A DNA stretch of 64,000 nucleotides from Catellatospora sp. KI3 (GCF_029948125.1 NZ_JASAMB010000003.1:248001-312000); one strand, 5' to 3'. Counted from the stretch's first letter, positions 1 through 8,895 are shown. Notes: generated from the letters alone by a model not told the origin. Translations and numbers: made by a program.

Positions 1-228
1 CCCCGTCCAGCGGTGACCGGCACGCGACTCCTGGATCCGGTCATGGAAGGGCAGGGGGAAGACCCGGCCTGAAGAACCTTGGTAGACCCGCCGTTCGAGG
101 TACGCCGGATACGGGCCCGGCGCCTCCGGCAGGTACGTCGGGATGGTGACCGGCGCGGCCCAGGCCGCAACCGGTGCGTCCGCCAGGTGTCGCGGGCGCC
201 GGGGGAGATCGAAGGCAGGCTCCAGCAC
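1..228 (-). CDS. DUF5107-type protein, N-terminal fragment (cut by the left edge)
   Basis: The minus-strand frame from a GTG at 228 stays open to the left edge (76 codons visible) and an in-frame stop lies just upstream of that GTG. The product contains the stretch PTYLPEAPGPYPAYLERRVY followed by QGSSGRVFPLPFHDRI. From memory this resembles the start of long DUF5107/TPR proteins of actinomycete carbohydrate loci, whose molecular function is not established. It is divergent from the AraC-type regulator at 319, a common arrangement for a regulated sugar-use gene. Only the first tenth or so of the protein is present, so activity cannot be judged. The family call is recognition from short motifs, not an alignment. 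Confidence 0.7.
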   Translation of the reverse strand, partial: MLEPAFDLPRRPRHLADAPVAAWAAPVTIPTYLPEAPGPYPAYLERRVYQGSSGRVFPLPFHDRIQESRAGHRWTG

Positions 229-318
229 GAACCGAGGCTAGAGCCGCACCAGCGTACGCAGAATGCACGGATCGACGGTCAACCTGGACGATTCTCTGAT
301 TCCCGTTACGCTTGAGCG

Positions 319-1209
319 ATGCTCCGGCGCGACGGCTTCCCAGGTCAGCGCCTGCACGTGCTGCCGCGCCTGCTGGTGGACCAGGCGTTGCGGCGTACGC
401 CGACCTCGCACCTGCTCGTCACCGACGCCGGCTACTTCCCCCGCGCGGCGAACCACGGCCGGTCCCGCCCGTCGGGCGCGGGCGAGACCATTGTGATCAT
501 GTGCGAGGAGGGCGGCGGCTGGTGCGAACTCGCCGGTGTCAAGCACGACCTCGGCCCGAACGAGTTCCTGGTCATTCCCGCAGGCACGCCGCACAGCTAC
601 GCCGCCGCCGCCGCCGAACCGTGGTCGATCTGGTGGCTGCACCTCACCGGCGGCGACATCGGCGACCTGCTCGCCGCCGTCGGCCTCACCGCCGCCGCGC
701 CGACCGCCCCACTCGCCGACCCGTTGCAGGCCTTCGCGCTCGCGGAGTCCGTCTGCGACGCCCTGGCGCACGACGAGACGGCCGCGAGTCTGACCGCCGC
801 GGCCGGCGCGGCCTGGCACCTGCTCGCCCAGTTGGCTGCCGAACGCGACGCCCGGTGGGTGGCCCGAGAACCGATCGCCCGGGTGAAGGACCACCTTCGC
901 GATCACCTCGCGGCGCCCGTGAACCTGCCCGCGCTGGCTGCCCTGGCCGGCTACAGCACGTCCCATTTCTCGGCCCGGTTCCGTACGGCGACGGGGTTCT
1001 CCGTCACCGAGTACGTCAAGCGGCTGCGCATGGCCCAGGCGCGTCAGCTGCTGCTCATGACCGACCGCAGCGTAACCGAGATCGCCGCCGCCGTGGGCTA
1101 CCCCGATCCCTTCTACTTCTCGCGCCACTTCACCAACGTCAACGGCATGAACCCGCGCGAGTTCCGGCGCCGCGACCGGGCCGAACGCGACACTCGCCCA
1201 CCGGCGTAG
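319..1209 (+). CDS. AraC-family transcriptional regulator
   Basis: This 296-residue protein has an N-terminal cupin-like ligand-binding domain (about residues 35-130, with a PAGTPHSY turn typical of the AraC sugar-binding fold). It ends in a double helix-turn-helix AraC DNA-binding domain (about 190-290), including the conserved ending PDPFYFSRHFTNVNGMNPREF. Length and layout are normal for one-component sugar-responsive AraC activators. It sits between the divergent DUF5107 gene and a secreted arabinanase, so a regulatory role in plant polysaccharide use is likely, with arabinose or another pectin sugar as a plausible effector (inference). The ATG at 319 has only a weak Shine-Dalgarno sequence, but the cupin domain begins soon after it. 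Confidence 0.9.
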   Translation: MLRRDGFPGQRLHVLPRLLVDQALRRTPTSHLLVTDAGYFPRAANHGRSRPSGAGETIVIMCEEGGGWCELAGVKHDLGPNEFLVIPAGTPHSYAAAAAEPWSIWWLHLTGGDIGDLLAAVGLTAAAPTAPLADPLQAFALAESVCDALAHDETAASLTAAAGAAWHLLAQLAAERDARWVAREPIARVKDHLRDHLAAPVNLPALAALAGYSTSHFSARFRTATGFSVTEYVKRLRMAQARQLLLMTDRSVTEIAAAVGYPDPFYFSRHFTNVNGMNPREFRRRDRAERDTRPPA

Positions 1210-1823
1210 GGCGCCCCGGGCGGGAACCGCGGGGCGCATCAGCGGGGTTCCGCAGGGTGGCCGTAGGCGTCGGTGCGAATACGCCCGATGAGGCCTTCTG
1301 CACAAGGTCCCGGCAGCGATGCGAGGGCGGTGTCGGCGAACGTGTTCGGGGGTGTCCGGGCGAAGGAGGTCAGGTCGTCGGCGTCGCCGACGATGATGGG
1401 GCGCGCTCGCATCAGCGATGCGCAATTGATAACAGTATCGGCAACGGTCGTCAAGTTTTCGTCATCCGATGTTCCGCCATTCCGGCGTTGCGGCCTGGCC
1501 AGGGGGCGTGGACCGGTGTCCGAACCGCACGGCCGCCGATCGCCGGAGCTTGACAGTCACCAATGTGAACGCTAACAATCTCCTTGGTCGCAACACCGCC
1601 GAAACGCGCCGGGGACAGGGCATCACCCGGCGCCACCGGGCTTCGAACGTGTAGTCCCGCGTCGCTGCACCGACGCGGTCGACGACCTGCGACGGGCACG
1701 CCGTGCGACATCGCCCCGTTCCGGACCGGTTGCTCAGGACCGGCCAGGACGTGTCGGCTGTGCTCCGTCGTCTTCCCCATCACCTCGGCGGCTGCGCCGC
1801 CGCGAGCAGAGGACGGTACCCCC
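1210..1823. other. 614-bp intergenic region before the arabinanase
   Basis: The stretch lies between the AraC gene and the arabinanase start. It contains a locally AT-rich segment around 1420-1460 and a LacI-type palindrome at 1564-1577. A minus-strand open frame at 1239-1454 (71 codons) could not be matched to any family and is not called as a gene. The frame of the arabinanase is also open upstream of 1824, but that extension has no export signal at its start and poor coding character. Confidence 0.6.
1564..1577. promoter_or_regulatory. LacI-type operator candidate upstream of the arabinanase
   Basis: The sequence TGTGAACGCTAACA has half-sites TGTGAAC and the inverse of TGTTAGC around a central CG, the usual geometry of LacI-family operators. 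It lies 246 bp before the chosen arabinanase start. Related sequences occur at 6762, 8580 and 12792, each upstream of another transcription unit of the same pectin locus. Confidence 0.55.
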
Positions 1824-3335
1824 ATGCCCGGTGCACCCACGACTGACACGCCACCTCGAAGGCGCGTCCGGGTAGCCATGACCATCGCCGCCGTCGTCGC
1901 CGTCGCGAGCGGGGGTGCGGTCGCCGTGATGACGACCGCCGACGCCGCGACGATCGACCCCACGGCGTACTACCAGCTGATCAACCGGCACAGCGGCAAG
2001 GCGCTGGAGATCGCCGACTCGTCCACCGCAGACGGGGCCGCGCTGGTGCAGCGCACCCCGAACGCCGCCGCGACCAACCAGCAGTTCCAGTTCGTCGACT
2101 CCGGCGGCGGCTTCCACCGGCTGCGCGCGCGGCACAGCGGCAAGGTCCTCGACGTGTACGAGCGTTCGACGGCCAACGGCGCCAACGTCGTGCAGTGGGC
2201 CGACCTCAACGGCACCAACCAGCAGTTCTCCGTGCAGGACATCGACTCCACCTACCTGCAGCTGATCAACCGCAACAGCGGCAAGGCCCTCGACCTGTGG
2301 GAGTGGTCGACGGCCGACGGCGCCCGGTACGCCCAGTACGACGACACCAACGGCGTCAACCAGCAGTTCCGACTCGTACGCGTCGGCGGTGGGACCACCC
2401 CCACTCCGTCGCCGACCGGCAGCCCCGGCACACCCCCGGCGCAGTACCCGCAGCCCGGCCGGGTCACCGGGGACGTCGGCACGCACGACCCGACGGTGGT
2501 GAAGAAGCCCGACGGCACGTACATCCTGGCCGCGACCGGGGTCAACCTGTCGCTGAAGACATCCGCCGACCGGGTCGCGTGGCGCAACGCCGGCGCGGTG
2601 TGGCCCAACGGGGCGTCGTGGACCACGACGTACACCAACGGCGACCGCAACCTGTGGGCCCCCGACATCTCCTACCGCAACGGCCAGTACTGGCTGTACT
2701 ACTCGGCCTCGACCTTCGGCTCGCAGCGGTCCGCGATCTTCCTGGCGACCTCGCCCACCGGCGCGTCCGGGTCCTGGACCCACCGCGGCCTGGTGATCGA
2801 GTCGTCGACCGCGGTCAACTACAACGCCATCGACCCCAACCTCGCCGTCGACGACTCCGGCAACTGGTGGCTGACGTTCGGCTCGTTCTGGTCCGGGCTC
2901 AAGCTCATCCGCCTCGACAACGCCACCGGTCTGCGCTCGGCCGCCGACACGCAGATCCGCAGCCTGGTGTCACGCCCGAACGCGGGCGGCGCCGTCGAAG
3001 CTCCCTACCTCGTCAAGCACGGCGGCTACTACTACCTGTGGATGTCGTTCGATTTGTGCTGCAAGGGCGCGGCCAGCACGTACCGGATCATGGTCGGCCG
3101 GTCGGCGAGCCTGACCGGCCCGTACACCGACCGCAACGGCACCGCCCTGACCAGCGGCGGCGGCACCCAGGTCCTGGCCGGCCACGGCTCGATCCACGGG
3201 CCCGGACACCAGGCCGTGCTCCAGGACACCGACGGCGAACAGCTCGTCTACCACTACTACGCCGACAACGGCGCCTCGCTGCTCGGCATCAACCGCATCG
3301 GCTACGACGCCGCCGGCTGGCCCTACGTCTACTGA
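1824..3335 (+). CDS. Secreted GH43 endo-arabinanase with N-terminal ricin-type (CBM13) module
   Basis: The 503-residue protein cleaves alpha-1,5-arabinan, the side chain of pectin, outside the cell. It has an RRR-containing signal peptide (about 1-42), a ricin-type beta-trefoil module (about 45-185) with three NQQF repeats corresponding to QxW motifs, a Pro/Thr linker and a C-terminal five-bladed GH43 domain (about 210-503). The three GH43 acidic residues are visible: Asp222 in HDPTV, Asp337 in NAIDPN and Glu392 in AVEAPY. The start at 1824 was chosen because it puts the signal peptide at the N terminus; the frame is open further upstream without export features. It is convergent with the sugar importer, and a bidirectional terminator lies between them. 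Confidence 0.88.
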   Translation: MPGAPTTDTPPRRRVRVAMTIAAVVAVASGGAVAVMTTADAATIDPTAYYQLINRHSGKALEIADSSTADGAALVQRTPNAAATNQQFQFVDSGGGFHRLRARHSGKVLDVYERSTANGANVVQWADLNGTNQQFSVQDIDSTYLQLINRNSGKALDLWEWSTADGARYAQYDDTNGVNQQFRLVRVGGGTTPTPSPTGSPGTPPAQYPQPGRVTGDVGTHDPTVVKKPDGTYILAATGVNLSLKTSADRVAWRNAGAVWPNGASWTTTYTNGDRNLWAPDISYRNGQYWLYYSASTFGSQRSAIFLATSPTGASGSWTHRGLVIESSTAVNYNAIDPNLAVDDSGNWWLTFGSFWSGLKLIRLDNATGLRSAADTQIRSLVSRPNAGGAVEAPYLVKHGGYYYLWMSFDLCCKGAASTYRIMVGRSASLTGPYTDRNGTALTSGGGTQVLAGHGSIHGPGHQAVLQDTDGEQLVYHYYADNGASLLGINRIGYDAAGWPYVY

Positions 3336-3364
3336 ACCACCCACCTCCCGCGAAGGAGCTGAAC

Positions 3365-3403
3365 GTGTCGAACAACGAACAGGCGGCCGCACCCCCGCCC
3401 TGA
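3365..3403 (+). other. Orphan 12-codon reading frame with a good ribosome-binding site
   Basis: A GTG-initiated frame of 12 codons (VSNNEQAAAPPP, then TGA) follows the arabinanase by 29 bp and is preceded by GAAGGAG at suitable spacing. Nothing recognisable is encoded. It may be the leftover 5' end of a deleted gene, or chance. I do not claim it is a functional gene. Confidence 0.25.
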
Positions 3404-3449
3404 CGCCGTCGACAGCCTGAACCAGGCGGCCGCTGCCGCCGCCAGGGCA

Positions 3450-3475
3450 GGGCGGGCGCCAGACGGCGCCCGCCC
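3450..3475. terminator. Bidirectional hairpin terminator
   Basis: A perfect 11-bp GC stem (3450-3460 pairing with 3465-3475) with an AGAC loop sits between the convergent arabinanase and sugar-permease genes. There is no T-tract, as is usual in high-GC actinomycetes. Confidence 0.75.
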
Positions 3476-3526
3476 GGGTCCTGGCCTCGCATCGAGCAGG
3501 CACAGGGCAGTGCGGCGTGGCGGCGC

Positions 3527-4423
3527 TCACCCCTTCAGGCCGGAGCCGACCACGCCGCGGATGAAGTAGCGCTGGGCGAACAGGAAGATCGCCAGAACCG
3601 GCACCACGTAGAGGGCGGCGGCGGCCGCCTGCACCGTGGCGTCGGGGTTGCCGTGCGGGTCGCGGTAGAACCCGGCGATGGCGACCGACAGCGTGGTGTG
3701 GTCGGGGTCGAGGAACAGGGCCGGTGCGATGTAGTCGCCCCAGATCCAGGTGAACGAGAGCAGGAACGCCGTCCACAGCACCGGCCGCGACAGCGGCAGG
3801 AAGATCTGCAGGAAGATCCGGCCGTACCCGCAGCCGTCGATGACCGCCGCGTCTTCCAGCTCGGCGGGGATGGCGGCGAAGAACTGGCGGAACAGGAACA
3901 CCAGGTACGGTGAGGCGGCCAGGCCCCACAGCACCCAGGGCCAGTACGTGTCGACCAGCCCCGCCCGAGCGAACAGCACGTACGTCGGGATGAGGGTGAG
4001 GATCTGCGGCAGCATCATGGTGGACAGCAGCAGCAGGAACAGCGGGCGTTTGCCGTGCCCGCGCAGCCGGGCGAACCCGAACCCGACCGCCGCGCTGGAC
4101 ATCGTCACCAGGATCGCGTACAGGAACGACAGGAACAGGGAGTTGCCCAGGTACGCCGGGAAGTTGATCTCCGTGAGGGCCCTGGTGAAGTTGCCCCACT
4201 GGAACGTGTCCGGCAGGACCTCCGCCGGGATGGCCACCCATTCCGCCTTGGTCTTCACCGCGGCGAGCACCAGCCAGACGAACGGCCCGACGAACAGCAC
4301 CGCGAGCGTCATGAGCAGCAGGTAGGCGCCTGCGGCGTCGGTCCTGCGCCGGCGGCGGCGGTGGGCGGTGTGCGGCGGCGTGCCGGTGGCTGGGGCAGCC
4401 GCGGACGTTTGCGTGATCGTCAT
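3527..4423 (-). CDS. Carbohydrate ABC transporter permease (MalG type)
   Basis: The 298-residue inner-membrane protein is the second permease of a CUT1-type sugar importer. It has six predicted membrane segments and the EAA loop ELEDAAVIDGCGYGRIF that contacts the ATPase. A basic, low-complexity N terminus with consecutive arginines precedes the first helix. The ATG at 4423 overlaps the stop of the MalF-type gene by ATGA, so the two are translationally coupled. The binding protein precedes both. No ATPase gene is in the operon, so a shared ATPase of the MsiK kind encoded elsewhere is expected. The location suggests import of oligosaccharides released from pectin side chains; the exact sugar is not evident. 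Confidence 0.92.
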   Translation of the reverse strand: MTITQTSAAAPATGTPPHTAHRRRRRRTDAAGAYLLLMTLAVLFVGPFVWLVLAAVKTKAEWVAIPAEVLPDTFQWGNFTRALTEINFPAYLGNSLFLSFLYAILVTMSSAAVGFGFARLRGHGKRPLFLLLLSTMMLPQILTLIPTYVLFARAGLVDTYWPWVLWGLAASPYLVFLFRQFFAAIPAELEDAAVIDGCGYGRIFLQIFLPLSRPVLWTAFLLSFTWIWGDYIAPALFLDPDHTTLSVAIAGFYRDPHGNPDATVQAAAAALYVVPVLAIFLFAQRYFIRGVVGSGLKG

Positions 4424-5373
4424 CGGTCGGCCTCGCTGTCGACCTCGTAGTGCACCCACAGCCGGCTGGAGCGCTGCACGACGACCGTGATGAGCAGGAT
4501 GACCAGGAAGAAGACCCACAGCATCGCGGAGCCGTAGCCGTACCGGTTGTTGGCGAAGAACTCCTGGTAGACCTGCACCATGAACAGGTGGGTGTTCTGC
4601 GGCACCTGCGCCACCGAGCCGACCTGGTTCGTCTCGGCCAGCAGCAGCGGCTGGATGATGATCTGCAGCGCGGCGATGACGCCGGTCACGACCTGGAAGA
4701 AGATCGCCGGGGAGATCATCGGTACGGTGATGTGGCGGAGCACGTGCCACCGGCTGGCGCCGTCGACGGCCGCCGCCTCTTCCAGTTCGGCCGGCACGCC
4801 CTGCAGCGCGGCCAGCATGATCACCATTCCGCCGCCCAGTCCCCACAGGGTGAGGATGATCAGCGCGTAGAAGGCGTTCGGGTCTACCAGCCAGGCGATC
4901 GGACCGATGCTGACCTTCTCCAGGAGGGCGTTGAGGATGCCGGCATCCCGGTTGAGGATCAGCTTCCACATGATCGCCATGGCGACCACGGGAACGACCG
5001 ACGGCAGGAAGAAGATCGTCCGGAACAGGCCCACGCCTTTGAGCCGCCGGTTGAGCAGGACCGCCAGACCGAGCCCGCCGGCGACCATGAGCGGCACCGC
5101 GATCGCGGTGTACGCCAGCGTGCGGACCAGGCTGGCCACAGCGTCGGCGTCGCCGAACAGTTCGCGGTAGTTGCGCAGGCCGATCCAGCGCCACCGGTCG
5201 GTGCGCCCGTTGAAGTTGGTGAGGCTGACCAGCAGCGCGTATCCGAGCGGTAGCGCGGTGAGCAGCGTGAAACCGATTATCCAGGGCGAGACGAAGAGGT
5301 AGAACGTTCGGCTGGAGTACCGCTTCCAGCTCCGCCTGCCGCGTCTCGCCCTTTCCGGTGCCATGGCGACCAC
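4420..5373 (-). CDS. Carbohydrate ABC transporter permease (MalF type)
   Basis: This 317-residue membrane protein is the first permease of the sugar importer. It shows six predicted transmembrane segments and the EAA motif ELEEAAAVDGASRWHVL. The GTG at 5373 overlaps the stop of the binding-protein gene by one base; an in-frame ATG nine bases later (MAPERARR) is an equally good start. It partners with the MalG-type permease, with which it shares an ATGA overlap. Function is inferred from family and operon; the substrate is unassigned. Confidence 0.92.
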   Translation of the reverse strand: MVAMAPERARRGRRSWKRYSSRTFYLFVSPWIIGFTLLTALPLGYALLVSLTNFNGRTDRWRWIGLRNYRELFGDADAVASLVRTLAYTAIAVPLMVAGGLGLAVLLNRRLKGVGLFRTIFFLPSVVPVVAMAIMWKLILNRDAGILNALLEKVSIGPIAWLVDPNAFYALIILTLWGLGGGMVIMLAALQGVPAELEEAAAVDGASRWHVLRHITVPMISPAIFFQVVTGVIAALQIIIQPLLLAETNQVGSVAQVPQNTHLFMVQVYQEFFANNRYGYGSAMLWVFFLVILLITVVVQRSSRLWVHYEVDSEADR

Positions 5374-6728
5374 TAGCCGATCTGGTCCTTGCCTTGCTTC
5401 AGCAGCTTGTTGATCTCATCGGTGATCGCCTTGCCGGCGGCCTCGACGGTGATCTCGTTCTTGACGGCCCGCTGCAGGTGCTTGTCGAGCACGGGATGCC
5501 AGGCGCCCGCGGCGCCGATGTACGGCGAGTCCGGCAGCTGGCCCGCGTACCGCAGCTCGTTCTGCTGGGTCTGGTAGGCCTGCTGCTGGTACGGCAGCTC
5601 CTGCGGCATCAGCGACAGCTGCGACTGCAGGGCCGGGATGCCCCAGCCGCTCCTGGCCCGCTCCTGCGACGGCGGGCCGGCCATGAAGTACTCCATGAGC
5701 TTCCAAGCCTCGTCCTTGTGCCTGGCCTTCGCGGGAATGTACGCGCCCCAGCCCGCGTAGGTGGGGCTGATGCGCTTGTCGCCCATCACCGGCGCGGGTG
5801 CCATCGCGACGTTGTCCTTGATCTCGTCCGGCTCCTTGACGAAGTTGCCGCCGTACCAGTAGCCGTCCTGGGTGATCGCCATCCGCTTGGCCAGGAACAG
5901 CGACAGGTCCGCGCCGTCGGGAGCCGGGTCGAGCGAGGTCGGCCCCACCCCGGCCTTGGCGAAGTCGACGTACCACTTCAGCGCGCGCAGGGCCTGGGGC
6001 GTGGTCATGTCGGTCTCGGTCAGGTCCGTGTTGTACAGCTGGCCGCCCTGCTGGAGGATCATCGTCGAGATCGGCGCCCACAGGTTCCAGGCCCATTCCA
6101 GGCCCAGACCGTAGACCTGCGTCTTGCCGCCGCTCTTCTTCGTCAGCTTCTTGGCGATCTCGAGCAGCTCGTCGTAGGAGATCGCCTCGGTGGTGCTCAG
6201 CGGCGCGATCCTGGCTGCGGCGAAGAGGGCCCGGTTGTACCAGAGCGTCGCGTCCTGGCTCCAGTCCTTGACGATGCCGTAGTAGGGGCCGGCGCCGATC
6301 CGCTTGCCGTCCCACCGGAAGCTGTCGTTGGCCGGCAGCAGGTGCTCCTTGCGCAGCACGCTGCTGCTGTCCAGGTACGGGTCCAGCGCGGTGGCCAGCT
6401 GCTGCGCGTTGCCGCTGGCACTGCCGACGGCCGCCCCGCGCACGAGATCCGGCGGCTCGTTCGAGGCGAGCATCGCGTTCAGCCGCGTGTCGTCGTACTC
6501 GATGAAGTCGATCCTGATGCCGGGGTTCCTGGCCTCGAAGTCGGCGATGTGCTCCTTCGTCAGCTCGTTGTTCTTGTACATGACGGTCAGGGTCACGGTC
6601 TTGCCGCCGCCGGACGGGCCGCCGGAGCCGGCATCGCACGCTGCGAGCAGCGGCGCCGCCAACGCGCTACCGGCCGCCAGCGCTGAACTCGTCAGCAGGC
6701 GCCGTCGGCTGACAGGTCTATCGAACAT
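5373..6728 (-). CDS. Sugar ABC transporter substrate-binding lipoprotein
   Basis: The 451-residue family-1 extracellular binding protein captures a carbohydrate at the outer face of the membrane for the two downstream permeases. The N terminus combines a twin-arginine-like SRRRLL sequence with a lipobox ending LLAAC (Cys at about residue 31), so export followed by lipid anchoring is predicted. A clear AGGAG precedes the ATG. A LacI-type palindrome lies about 35 bp upstream of the start, a good position for repression. As first gene of the operon it is probably the most strongly expressed. The pectin-enzyme neighbourhood suggests a rhamnogalacturonan, arabinan or galactan oligosaccharide as ligand (inference). 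Confidence 0.93.
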   Translation of the reverse strand: MFDRPVSRRRLLTSSALAAGSALAAPLLAACDAGSGGPSGGGKTVTLTVMYKNNELTKEHIADFEARNPGIRIDFIEYDDTRLNAMLASNEPPDLVRGAAVGSASGNAQQLATALDPYLDSSSVLRKEHLLPANDSFRWDGKRIGAGPYYGIVKDWSQDATLWYNRALFAAARIAPLSTTEAISYDELLEIAKKLTKKSGGKTQVYGLGLEWAWNLWAPISTMILQQGGQLYNTDLTETDMTTPQALRALKWYVDFAKAGVGPTSLDPAPDGADLSLFLAKRMAITQDGYWYGGNFVKEPDEIKDNVAMAPAPVMGDKRISPTYAGWGAYIPAKARHKDEAWKLMEYFMAGPPSQERARSGWGIPALQSQLSLMPQELPYQQQAYQTQQNELRYAGQLPDSPYIGAAGAWHPVLDKHLQRAVKNEITVEAAGKAITDEINKLLKQGKDQIG

Positions 6729-7203
6729 GGTGTTACTCCTAATTGCCAGGTGACTGTCGTCTGTGAACGTTCACGCGCTCGTTGCTGCTGGTCTCCCTCG
6801 CATCGCGCTGTGCGCGCGTCGGCTCGCGGGCACGGTGGAGGACGCACGATCGCTCTGCATGGTGCTGTCAGCGTCGAACTTCGTGCGGCCGCGGCGGCTC
6901 CACTGCTGGGAGCCGCTTCCTGGGGCCGTGAACGCGTTTTCGGGTCGCTCGTCATCGGGGGGTGCCCGCCCTCGATGAGTCGGCAGTCCCGCAGGTGCCG
7001 GACAGTGCCGCAAGCCGCTTCGTCGGCCACGCGCCCAGACGTGGCGGCCGTCAGCCGGCTTCGTGAGCGGCCTGCGCTGCCACGCAGACCACATGTAACA
7101 GATAGCGTGCATGAAGGTTGCCTAAGTGTCAATTGCTGTGCGGGGAGCGGATCGACCACTGCCGACACGCCCTGGCCAGTGCCGAAGCCCCCGGGCCGTT
7201 ACA
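6729..7203. other. Divergent promoter region between sugar importer and PaaX-type gene
   Basis: The 475-bp region separates the minus-strand importer operon from the plus-strand PaaX-type regulator. The only clear element is the perfect palindrome at 6763-6774. Small open frames here have no recognisable product or ribosome-binding site. Confidence 0.6.
6762..6775. promoter_or_regulatory. LacI-type operator candidate of the sugar importer operon
   Basis: TGTGAACGTTCACG contains a perfect 12-bp palindrome (6763-6774) with the central CG expected of LacI-family operators. It lies about 35-47 bp upstream of the binding-protein start codon and is the best-formed member of the four-site set in this locus. 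Confidence 0.7.
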
Positions 7204-8229
7204 GTGAGTGCTGCCCTGTCACCTCACGCCCGGAGTGCGCTGTTGATCCGCGTGTTCGACCTGGAAGAGGTCTTTCCTGAGGCGGGCGCAGCGTTGTTGC
7301 CGCGACGGCAGGCGGGCTCGCCGCAGGGGCTCGGGATCACCCTCGTCACCGACTACACGCTGAGCACGCGCGGGTGGATGCCGTCGGCGGCACTGGTGGA
7401 GCTGTTCGGCGAGTTCGGAGTGACCAGCGCGGCCGCCCGCATGACGATCAGCAGGCTGGCCGGCAGGGGAGTGCTGGAAGGTCGACGGGAAGGGCGCAAC
7501 AGCGCTTACCGCCTGACCGACTCCGCGGCCGCCAACCTGGCGCAGGGCGGCCAGGAGATCGCGGCGTTCGGAGCGGATCCGCGCCCCTGGGACGGCCAGT
7601 GGACGATGGTCGTGTTCTCCGTCCCGCATGACGAGGCCCCCCAGCGGCGCGCCGTTCGGGAGCATCTGCGCTGGCATGGATACGCGCCGTTCTACGACGG
7701 TGTGTGGGTGTCGCCGCATCCGCTGACCGCCGGCGAGCGCGCCGCCCTGGTGGAGGTGGCCTTCGGCGAGATGAGCGTGTTCCGCGCCCAGCACCTGGAC
7801 CTGGAGACCGACGCCTCCCGCAACCCGGTCGACGCATGGGACGCCGCGGGCATCGCGCAGGAGTACACGGCCTTCCTCGGCGCGTGGAGCGGCGTGGTCG
7901 ACCGCATAGCCGCAGGCGGGATCCATGGTGCCGCGGCGGTGCGAGCGCGTACGGAGGTGATGGACGTCTACCGCCGGTTCCCGGTGCTCGACCCGCTGCT
8001 GCCTACCGAGCTTCTGCCGCCCGACTGGCCGCGTGCCCGAGCGCGCGAGGTGTTCGCCGCCGTGTATGACGGGCTGGCCGAACCGGCGCAGGAACATGTC
8101 CGCGGCATCGTCGCCCGCACCGCCGGCGGGCCCCACCCGCAGATCCGCGCGCACACGGTCGCTGAGATGGGCGCCGGTCTCGGCCTGACCGGCGGCGCAA
8201 CGGCGGCCACGGGGGCGACCCGCTCGTAG
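7204..8229 (+). CDS. PaaX-family transcriptional regulator
   Basis: The roughly 341-residue protein has the PaaX layout: an N-terminal winged helix (TSAAARMTISRLAGRGVLEG), a central PaaX domain (WDGQWTMVVFSVPHD) and a C-terminal PaaX-type domain. PaaX in E. coli represses phenylacetate catabolism through phenylacetyl-CoA, but actinomycete paralogues act on many pathways. No paa genes are nearby, so the target may be local or distant. The start is uncertain: a GTG at 7126 with GAAGG upstream gives 26 more residues, while the GTG at 7204 fits the usual short lead-in to the helix-turn-helix. It stands alone between the divergent importer and the lyase. Confidence 0.82.
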   Translation: MSAALSPHARSALLIRVFDLEEVFPEAGAALLPRRQAGSPQGLGITLVTDYTLSTRGWMPSAALVELFGEFGVTSAAARMTISRLAGRGVLEGRREGRNSAYRLTDSAAANLAQGGQEIAAFGADPRPWDGQWTMVVFSVPHDEAPQRRAVREHLRWHGYAPFYDGVWVSPHPLTAGERAALVEVAFGEMSVFRAQHLDLETDASRNPVDAWDAAGIAQEYTAFLGAWSGVVDRIAAGGIHGAAAVRARTEVMDVYRRFPVLDPLLPTELLPPDWPRARAREVFAAVYDGLAEPAQEHVRGIVARTAGGPHPQIRAHTVAEMGAGLGLTGGATAATGATRS

Positions 8230-8230
8230 C

Positions 8231-8425
8231 CCGCCGACCAGGGGGCCGATTGATCAGACTGACGACGTCGCCGCCGTGGTCGATGGCGCGCCACTGCCGG
8301 CGGGATCCGATCGAGATTCGCTCATCCGCGAGGTCATGGAACGTTTCACCCTGGGCCGCCTATGGCGGCAGCTTCTCCACGATTCGGCTGACATGGATCT
8401 CCGGTGGGGGTCCTACCCCTACTGA
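8231..8425 (+). pseudogene. Possible 3' remnant of a lost gene
   Basis: Directly after the PaaX-type gene, a plus-strand frame without a start codon reads as ordinary protein, including DSLIREVMERFTLGRLW and LLHDSADMDLRWGSYPY, and ends at TGA 8423-8425. Its composition (amphipathic, Leu/Arg/Asp mixture) is more protein-like than the arginine-rich shadow frames typical of this DNA. I could not assign a family. It may be the tail of a gene whose 5' part was deleted, or chance. Confidence 0.25.
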
Positions 8426-8579
8426 GCAGGGGCCTTATGCGCGCCGTGCTCGAACGAGGCCGCTGTGGCGGGGTCCGCGGCTCCGCGCGTCACCGGTCGG
8501 CGACGAGGGTTGTGCCTGGTCAGCGAAGGCTCGAAACGGGGTGCGCGGCAGCATTTACATTTATCGTTTCAGAGATTAC

Positions 8580-8593
8580 TGTGAGCGTTCACA
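8580..8593. promoter_or_regulatory. LacI-type operator candidate upstream of the PL11 lyase
   Basis: TGTGAGCGTTCACA matches the importer palindrome at 6762 except for one internal base and the outermost base. It is embedded in an AT-richer, promoter-like patch about 300 bp before the lyase start, so a long leader is implied. Confidence 0.65.
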
Positions 8594-8895
8594 GAAATTG
8601 GTCACCACACCCATCTGGCGGGGCAGCTCCGGACGGGCAGCACGGTGGCACCAATTCCAGTCGGGCCAGCCGATGACGGATACGTCGACGGCTGCGCGTG
8701 AGACAAGCCTCCGGTCATGCCGTTGTCGAACGACATCGGCAAGGTGGCGCATGCGGCCTGACGTCCCGCAGCCCCGTTCGTCGCCAGACGGACACGAGGG
8801 TGCGGTCACCACGACGAGGGTGCCGGCGTCCCCGTAGGCCGGCATCCGCCGTCCGCACGCCCTTGAACGGGTGTTCCTAGTCAATGGAGACCATC

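Larger units (their letters stand above)
8230..8895. other. Long upstream region of the PL11 lyase
   Basis: Apart from the possible gene remnant at its left end, this 666-bp region holds an AT-richer patch (8550-8600) that contains a LacI-type palindrome and probably the promoter. No other gene is supported. Confidence 0.5.

Noticed and set aside
1239-1454. A 71-codon minus-strand frame in the AraC-arabinanase gap
   Set aside because: No family, no clear ribosome-binding site, and no homologue that I recognise. Composition is moderately protein-like, so it is noted only.
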